Assembly (NCBI RefSeq): GCF_024139115.2
Contig: NC_085140.1
Span: 42,812,180-42,876,179 of the forward strand
Origin: Armigeres subalbatus
Lineage: Eukaryota > Arthropoda > Insecta > Diptera > Culicidae
Reading direction: 5' to 3'
DNA: 64,000 bases
The notes under the pieces were generated by a model. It did not search any database. It was not told where the DNA came from and saw only the letters and a list, made by a program, of their open reading frames with translations. Shown piece after piece: positions 57,868-64,000 of the stretch. The number at the start of each line of letters is the position of its first letter. Position 1 is the stretch's first letter. Made by a program: the position numbers and the translations under genes.

Positions 57868-58132
57868 TATCTTCTTCTTCTTATTATTATTGGAATTACA
57901 TCCCCACACTGGGACAGAGCCGCCTCGCAGCTTAGTGTTCATTAAGCACTTCCACAGTTATCAACTGCGAGGTTTTTAAGCCAAGTTACCATTTTCGCAT
58001 TTATCATGAGGCTAACACGATGATACTTTTATGCCCAGGGAAGTCGAGACAATTTCCAATCCGAGAATTAGCTAGACCGGCACCGAGAATCGAACCCAGC
58101 CAACCATGGTCTTGCTTTGTAGCCGCGCGTCT
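57868..58132 (-). mobile_element. Feilai-like SINE, head truncated
   Basis: The body and tail are the same as in the other copies (ACATCCCCACACTGGGACAG near 57898, with an AAGAAG-type tail at the left). The tRNA-like head ends early at CGCGCGTCTTA. The B-box region reads GAGAATCGAACC in plus orientation near 58085. No clean TSD is seen. Confidence 0.8.
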
Positions 58133-58669
58133 TAGCAAGAAGAAACAATTGAATTTGAAGTGAGTTTAACAAAATAGGTGTAGAGAATGGCTATTTGATC
58201 ACATGAAAAATCTCACTGTCCGAAGCCGGGGGACAGCCACCGCATACAGAAATAGATTTTGCACCACATTCATACCACATGATATGATATATAATATCAA
58301 AAAAAAAAACGAGGATTATTTAAAATATGGCTAATATTGCCCATCTCCACATAATCAGCTATTGTTGATTCAAACCTTCTAAAGTAAGGCGAAACATGAC
58401 AAATTTTGGCAATTTTTTCAAATTTCAAAGTTTTCAACATGAGGATCTAATATTCCATGTATGCAAGGGACTTTTCAATAGCATTCTTTTTATTCCATAT
58501 GAAAGTTCACCACGCCGCCGAGAACTTTTTCACCGCATCGATGGTTATTAAAAGACCATTGAAACAGTAGGGTTTTGTCCATTTTTCCAAATTTTTATCT
58601 AATTCTTACCCGAAATAAACTTTGTCTGCTACGTTTATGTGACATTTATCTAGTTTCAAGTACCTCTCT
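58133..58669. other. No recognised feature
   Basis: AT-rich DNA between two SINE copies; no motif seen. Confidence 0.4.
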
Positions 58670-59093
58670 TCTCCAATGGCATTACATGTCTCACTGGGAC
58701 ATTGCCGCCTCCCAGCTTAGTGTTCATTAAGGTGATTATAAAATGAAGCCCGTGGTGAATTTCAAATTCACCACACGTTTATCTACATACATTTCCAAAA
58801 CCCCAAATCTGGCGTAATAGTTTCCGTACAGTGCCGAAACTCAAATTATGATTGTTCAGCATAACTAAGCAAACGATCTACCATTATTTCAGCCCCATAC
58901 GCGTTATGGTTCTTTCATCTCGTGCTCTTGAAAAAAATATTGGAAAAGCACGTGGTTTACAAAATGGCCGATATCTGGCTTCATTCTATAATCACCTTAA
59001 GATCTTCCACAGTTATTAACTACGATGTTTCTAAGCCAAATCACAATTTTTGCATGATATAGTAACTATCACGATGATAGTTTTGATACCCCA
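58670..59093 (-). mobile_element. Old Feilai-like SINE remnant interrupted by a TTAA MITE
   Basis: CTCACTGGGACATTGCCGCC, then CAGCTTAGTGTTCATTAA, then (after the MITE) TCTTCCACAGTTATTAACTA and ATCACGATGATAGTTTTGATACC match the SINE body. The tRNA-like head is absent. Confidence 0.75.
58731..58996. mobile_element. piggyBac-like MITE with TTAA duplication (copy 2)
   Basis: The left end GGTGATTATAAAATGAAGCC and the complement of the right end (GGTGATTATAGAATGAAGCC) match over their length bar one base. TTAA flanks both ends (58727-58730 and 58997-59000). The intact SINE reads TTCATTAAGCACTTCC here, so the pre-insertion TTAA is known. The inner hairpin and much of the interior are shared with copy 1 at 20059-20323. 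Confidence 0.88.
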
Positions 59094-59169
59094 TGATTTA
59101 TCAATGACGGAATAGAGAAGTCCTACTGTAGCAGATTGGTAGCAGCCTCATAACAATTGCCGTCATAAT

Positions 59170-59515
59170 ATTCCAACATTTGTGGTCGAATGTGCATATG
59201 TATTCTTGTGAATTGTTTCGCACCTATTGTTTCTAGCTGTTGTAACATGTATTCAGCTAAGAATGTATGCCATTATGAAGTCTGTAAAACTGGCAAGCAG
59301 ATAGGTAAGAGTCTATAGTCCGTCTTTAGTCCTTTTGACTCGCAGTCCAAACAACACAATCAGATCGTCACCTAGTTAGATACTCTCGCGTCGGCAGTTC
59401 AGTTCAAATCCAAATCCAAAGTTAGATCGGATCTCCGTTAGTCCAGTTAAGTTCAATACAGTCCATTAGTAGAAGAATAAATTGTGTTTCAATCAATAAT
59501 AGTGTCGTTATTAAC
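59170..59515 (+). mobile_element. Possible solo LTR
   Basis: The segment around TGTTGTAACATGTATTCAGC, followed by an initiator-like TTCAGTTC region, AATAAATTGTGTTTCAATC and GTTATTAAC, has the layout of an LTR with a poly(A) signal. No second copy or TSD is found, so this rests on composition alone. Confidence 0.25.
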
Positions 59516-60159
59516 TTAGGGAAACTTGGTCATATTACTGGACACTATCTCCCAAAAAGAAGGTTCAAATCTTCACTCACGAACGCTGATATGTACGTCA
59601 ACATATTGAGAATTTATTCTCATTTCCAATACTGCCTTCAAATCGAAATCATTGGATGGCAATTGTGACTAGCATGGAGCTGATTTCAAGCTAAATCAGC
59701 GCGACAAATGTTGTGGGAAAATGTCTTTGTAAGGCCAACTTGGCCACAAGATTCCTTGCTATAGAACGGCCAAACGGATTTTTTTTACTTAGAAATCCAC
59801 CTGATGTTCAATGTTTTAGAAAATATGAAAATTGTTCTTCAGGAATATATGAAATTATTTCTAGAACACCTTTTAAAATTCTACAAGAATTCCTTTGGTA
59901 TTTAGTAGCAACCCTATAACCAGAGACCGGCGGAGTGAAAACTGTCGAAATGGCAACGTATGAAAATAATGAAATCGCGACGATGACACTGGTAGCACTT
60001 GAACTTTTTGCTTGCTTCTTACGGATGCAAAATGTAAACAAGTCGAAATGGAACCGCTTTTGACGGTTCGTTTGGAAACAAGATAGCGTCTTCGCTGATC
60101 TCTTATTCTAGTATTTCTAGTATTTAGGTACCTATTTAAAATTTGTTAAGAAATTTAGC
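59516..60159. other. No recognised feature
   Basis: AT-rich DNA with short unsupported frames. Confidence 0.4.
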
Positions 60160-61110
60160 TAAACTTTCAAATACCACATAAGCTTTCTTTGAAAATGTTT
60201 CCAATTCTAGAATTTCTTCAACAACTTTTTCAGGATTTTTTCCGAGAATTTCTCCAGTAAGTCCATTTGAAAATCCAATCCACACATTACATCGAACATT
60301 CATTCAAAAGTTTAGCTAAATAATCCTCATGGGTTTCAAACCAGGAATTTATTTGAGAATTTCGTCAGAAAATCCTCCAGGAATTATTTCATGAACTCTT
60401 TCAGGACCTCCTTTACATTTTTCTACATAAATTTCATCGAGAATTCTTCATAAAGAAAAATATGTCATTTTTCGAATTTTCCAAAGAATACCTTGAGGAA
60501 TTTCTGAGGAAGTTTCAAAATAAATTTTCCGAGAAATTTTCAAGGAGAGATTTCCTGGGGAACTCATAGGGGAATTTCTGAAAGAATTCTTGAAGTAAAC
60601 TCCGCAGAAATTCTTGGATGATATTTTCCGGGAGAATTCCTGCAGGACCTCCTGGAGAAAAATCGGGAGAATTTCCAGAGTAATTTCTTTAGGATATTCC
60701 GGGGGAATTTCTGCAGCAATTTAGCGGAAAAATATATTCCATATAAGTATCAAAAACGCTTTTTTGCTCCAATCTTTCGATTAGCTGGATTTAGGAACAA
60801 AAACGCTTATTATCAAGACAGATATTTCCAAAGGCATTCGATTGTTTCTAAAGAAGCTCCCGTGGGAATTTTCGGAAATATTTCATAAAATAATTTCTAG
60901 AGAAATTTCCAGGTAAGTTCTTAGAAAAATTGCGGGAGGAAGAATTTTTTTCTGTAGGCATAAACGGGGAATTTCGCAGGAACTCTTTCAGGAGTTTGTA
61001 GAAGGAATTTCTAAAAAAAAACTTAAACGATTTTTGAATATTTGGGAGAAATTTCGGGGGAAATACGTGGAGGAATTTCCGGTATAATTCACGAGAGCTG
61101 GATGGGACAT
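60160..61110. repeat. GGAATTCC-type low-complexity array
   Basis: Variants of TTCCTGGGGAATTCCTGCAG fill 60160-60730 and 60840-61110, with a short AT-rich gap between. It is the same type of DNA as inside the CGG-rich hAT-like elements, but no CGG-rich ends are found nearby. Confidence 0.65.
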
Positions 61111-61143
61111 GAGTATAGAGTAATTCCATGTGAATTTCGAAAG

Positions 61144-61470
61144 CACGCTTAAAATCAATAACACAGAGATGTGTTTGCATCACACAAAACGGACCTAATG
61201 TGGAACATCCCCTAGATGAGCGACAGTTACACAGGCACAAAAAAGCCTCGTACGGTCGTGATAACGGTCCTTTTCAACATGTAAACGTTTGTACAGATTC
61301 CTTGTTTCATGAGGAAGCAAATATTGTTGAAAATATTGAAATCCTAGCTGCAATAAAACCACACGAGCTATTTTTGTGGCTGTGTAACTATCGCTCATCT
61401 AGGGGATGTTCCGCATTAGGTCCGTTTTGTGTGATGCAAACACATCTCTGTGTTATTGATTTTAAGCGTG
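61144..61470. mobile_element. 327-bp fold-back element within the GGAATTCC array
   Basis: CACGCTTAAAATCAATAACA at the left and its complement at the right begin two arms of about 110 bases with only a few mismatches (GGAACATCCCCTAGATGAGC lies in both). The loop is about 110 bases. Each arm can be read as LCNxRSSRGCSxLGPFCVMQ outward, giving two opposing open frames, which are a consequence of the fold-back. No TSD is clear. Confidence 0.75.
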
Positions 61471-61499
61471 AGGAATGCAAAGGCAATTTCAGGAGAGTC

Positions 61500-62100
61500 C
61501 TCGAAGTAATTTATAAAATGTTCTTGTATCTGTGAAATAATTTAATGGAACTCTCATCTAAATTTTTGGAGTAGCTCCTAGTAGCCTGGCGAAGCTTCTT
61601 AAAGATTAAAAGTTTTTGAACAAATTTCTGGAGAAAATCCTGGAATAATTTCGGGAAGAAATCTTTGAGAAACTTTCGCAGGAATTCGTGGAGGAACTTT
61701 CAGATAAATTCCTGGATAAACTTCCGTAGGAATTCCTGGAGAAAATATTAAAAGAATCCCTGGAGGAGATTCCGAACAAGAAATTTCTTGAGAAACTTCA
61801 AGAGAAATTCCTGAAGGAACTAACGGAGGATCTTCTGAGGGAATTTCTAAAGGAACTTACAGAGGAACTTCTGGAGGAATTCCTAAATGAACTTTCGGAG
61901 GAGTGACCGGAGGAATTCCTGGAGGGAGTTCTTGAGGAATGGCTGGAAGAACTTCCGGATAAATTGTTGGAAGAACTTCCTGATGAATTCCTGGAGTAGC
62001 TTTTAGGAGAATTTCTGAAAGAACATCCGGAGGAATCCCAAGAGGAACTTCCGGAGGAATTCCTGGAGTAGCTTTCGAATTTAGTTTTGAGGATTACCAC
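61500..62100. repeat. GGAATTCC-type low-complexity array, second block
   Basis: Units such as GAACTTCCGGAGGAATTCCT recur with a near-regular spacing of 20-30 bases, more regular than in the other blocks. The Ser-rich minus-strand frame (NSSGSSS type) is an artefact of the repeat. Confidence 0.7.
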
Positions 62101-62759
62101 CGAAATCTTTCAACTCAGATTTTGCGAAAACTGTCTAGTTTTGTTAATAACAAACATTTCTAACGATTGTTCCGTCTAATGATGCACTTGGAATGAACAT
62201 ACTAACAGCCAGAACGAATTGGATTGAACAAAATTCAAATCAACGCATGTTGTGCGGTGAATATGAATTGTTCCGACTGAATACTCCACTACACGTTATG
62301 CATCGTCCGGAGAGCAGATGATGCGACAGATTATGATAATATTTAACATTGGTAAACTATACTGTCATCTGCTTATGACATAGACATTTTTTTTTATCTA
62401 ATCTGTATTTATATAATAAAAAGGAATAGATCTGTGTAAGTATCCGCATAGCTTGAAAACAGCTGAATGGATTTTATATTCCTTCAACCAATCTATGTGC
62501 TATAATCTGGGTTCATGGAATATTATCGGCTATAATCGGGTACATAGAATATTTGCTTTTGTAAAAATCACGAGTAAAATTGAAAAAAAAATAGTTTTGT
62601 ATGTAAATTTTGCATGAGCAGATCGTTTCCGCCATCTATGCATGACAACGTCTGTCAAGCCAACGTCTGCCAACCCAACCAGAGATTTGAACATTTTATT
62701 GCAACCTCACATTAGTTTCGCGTACAGTTTGCCATAATTTGCGACATATTTACAGATTG
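62101..62759. other. No recognised feature
   Basis: AT-rich DNA. A short direct repeat, GGCTATAATCGGGT / TGCTATAATCTGGG, lies near 62500-62540. Nothing else is seen. Confidence 0.35.
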
Positions 62760-62990
62760 CATTGAGTAAACGGCAGGGCCTTGCATTAGGTCCCCGGTCA
62801 CGAGATAATAAGAACTGGTTATGTTGTTGTGTCTACATTGAATCTAATTTTACACTCTCACCGAGGAGAATGCTGGATACTTCGACAACCTCAGCAACCT
62901 TACGAAAAAATCAGCCAAAGATGGGTGTTGAACCAGGACCCTCCAGACTAAGCGTATCTCGACTTACGCGTTAACCATCTGGACTATAAA
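62760..62990 (-). mobile_element. Second tRNA-like SINE type
   Basis: On the minus strand from about 62985, CCAGATGGTTAACGCGTAAG resembles a tRNA A-box region and, about 40 bases on, CCTGGTTCAACACCC resembles a B-box. The order and spacing fit a pol III promoter. The downstream body (TCCTCGGTGAGAGTGTAAAA) does not match the Feilai-like copies. No TSD or tail could be assigned. Confidence 0.5.
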
Positions 62991-63022
62991 CCAGATGATG
63001 AAAGACGCGACCAAAGGCTATA

Positions 63023-63250
63023 CAGTCACTCTCAAAATTGAGCGTACACCATAGATTAGATGAATATATTCGAAAATTCCAAAGGAAATTTAATTGTTGG
63101 CTCGGTGGTTTTTAATGCATTTCAATATTCATCCCTTCCTTCAATGTATGCGTACATAAAATGGTTGAAATTTTTTTTCTAAAGTTCATTTATTTGAAAA
63201 TAATCTCAAAATACGCCTATCAGATGTGACAAAATTGAGCGTACAGCTAA
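63023..63250. mobile_element. Possible Tc1-like terminal sequence
   Basis: CAGTCACTCTCAAAATTGAG, followed by CGTACACC, occurs after a TA near 63020, and ACAAAATTGAGCGTACAGC recurs in the same direction at 63228. Tc1-like elements often carry such CAGT-initial termini with internal direct repeats. No partner end is seen. Confidence 0.35.
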
Positions 63251-64000
63251 TGTTTTTCTATGAAATTTCTTATTATAAACACGATTAATGTATTTTAAAA
63301 TTGTTTTTTCATGATTATATTTATAATAATAAACATCCGCTACTTAAACATTCAATGTTTTGAAATTAAACCATGTTTTAATCAAAATGGCGAACAAGTA
63401 AGATGTATAAACAATGTTATTTAACAATTCAATGCTGCTGGGCAAAATAGATGCTTTAAGATATGGATGTCACCGGCATCGTGTCTTATATATGATAGAC
63501 AATCGAAATCGAGCGAGACATACGATAAATTTGGGAAAATTCAGTCGGTAAATGATGAAAACAGATGTAAACATACAAAGAAAACGACAAATGTTGGGAA
63601 CGGCATATTTCAAATTAAGTATAACTTTTTCTAAAAGTCGATGTATAGGTAGCTTATAAGCTCAGGACACTCATTAGTAATAATATTACTAAAAGAGCAG
63701 CACACGGATACATTATAAGATGTCATATCATATTTGAAGACTCAGTCACCGTAGGAACAAATTTGGTTGAATCATTTAAATTCACCAAGATATCATTAAA
63801 TAAGCTGCCAAACTCTTAAAAAAGTTTATTTTTACTCGCCACATGGAAATCATCCAATTGCATCCCTTATGGTAACAGATCGTGGAGTTTAATCCAAATT
63901 TAATTATGAAATTACGATTTGAGGCTATATTTACAATATTTAATCAGAAGTGCTCTACGGGGTTGAAAAGCTGTTTTTATGTTCGGTACCTTAACATGCA
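63251..64000. other. No recognised feature
   Basis: AT-rich DNA to the end of the window; no frame above chance. Confidence 0.45.

Noticed and set aside
61798..62100. Ser-rich 100-codon frame
   Set aside because: A reading of the GGAATTCC-type repeat; its composition follows from GGAA/TTCC codons.
1..64000. Endogenous viral sequences, as often found in Aedes
   Set aside because: No flavivirus-, rhabdovirus- or other virus-like protein block was seen; all polymerase motifs are of LINE or Ty3/gypsy type, and the single integrase scrap is copia-type.

Overview
The window looks like repeat-rich nuclear DNA from a mosquito, most probably Aedes. The evidence is: Feilai-like tRNA-derived SINEs with long target-site duplications (TSDs), several RTE-clade LINE relics, a Mag-like Ty3/gypsy relic, a copia integrase scrap, two Tc1/mariner transposase relics, and many MITEs. 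No complete host gene can be recognised. I see no rRNA, tRNA gene or CRISPR array. Almost every long open frame is a by-product of tandem repeats without stop codons or a broken piece of a transposon. The species is an inference from repeat families, not from a gene.

Layout. 1-5,000: a LINE reverse-transcriptase scrap, then a fold-back hAT-like element (442-4938) split by a 3.9-kb hAT-like element (616-4529) with an exact 8-bp TSD. 5,400-7,260: a possible minus-strand terminal exon, then a degenerate 17-bp tandem array holding a 147-bp MITE. 7,263-14,810: a minus-strand Ty3/gypsy relic (gag, then RT) split by a second, related 6.3-kb hAT-like element (7593-13931), which itself carries GGAATTCC-type low-complexity DNA, a dispersed repeat (R1) and a third hAT element filled with a 23-bp minisatellite. 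15,780-21,250: mariner relic, SINE, MITEs and a LINE RT split by a TTAA-flanked MITE. 21,256-24,627: a second, larger copy of the 23-bp minisatellite element. 24,645-33,000: copia scrap, R1, MITEs, a SINE, a tandem array of roughly 150-bp units, and mostly featureless AT-rich DNA.

33,072-37,078: two RTE-clade LINE relics in opposite orientation. 37,700-42,120: the least repetitive part, with one exon-like frame that ends on a consensus splice donor. 42,123-43,757: a PIF/Harbinger-like element with TAA duplications. 44,857-48,100: a minus-strand mariner transposase relic interrupted by a MITE and by an R1 copy, the R1 copy itself holding an intact 709-bp fold-back hAT-like element. 48,142-51,929: a third GC-rich hAT-like copy and further MITEs. 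51,935-54,555: an RTE relic split by a younger RTE with a 10-bp TSD. 54,560-64,000: sparse DNA with SINEs, a TTAA MITE inside a SINE, GGAATTCC arrays, a fold-back repeat and a second tRNA-like SINE.

The parts do not form a pathway. They form a stratigraphy of nested insertions, and several insertion events can be ordered from exact TSDs. The most unusual content is a family of hAT-like elements with CGG-rich subterminal repeats, and a separate hAT element family that has grown a 23-bp hairpin-forming minisatellite.
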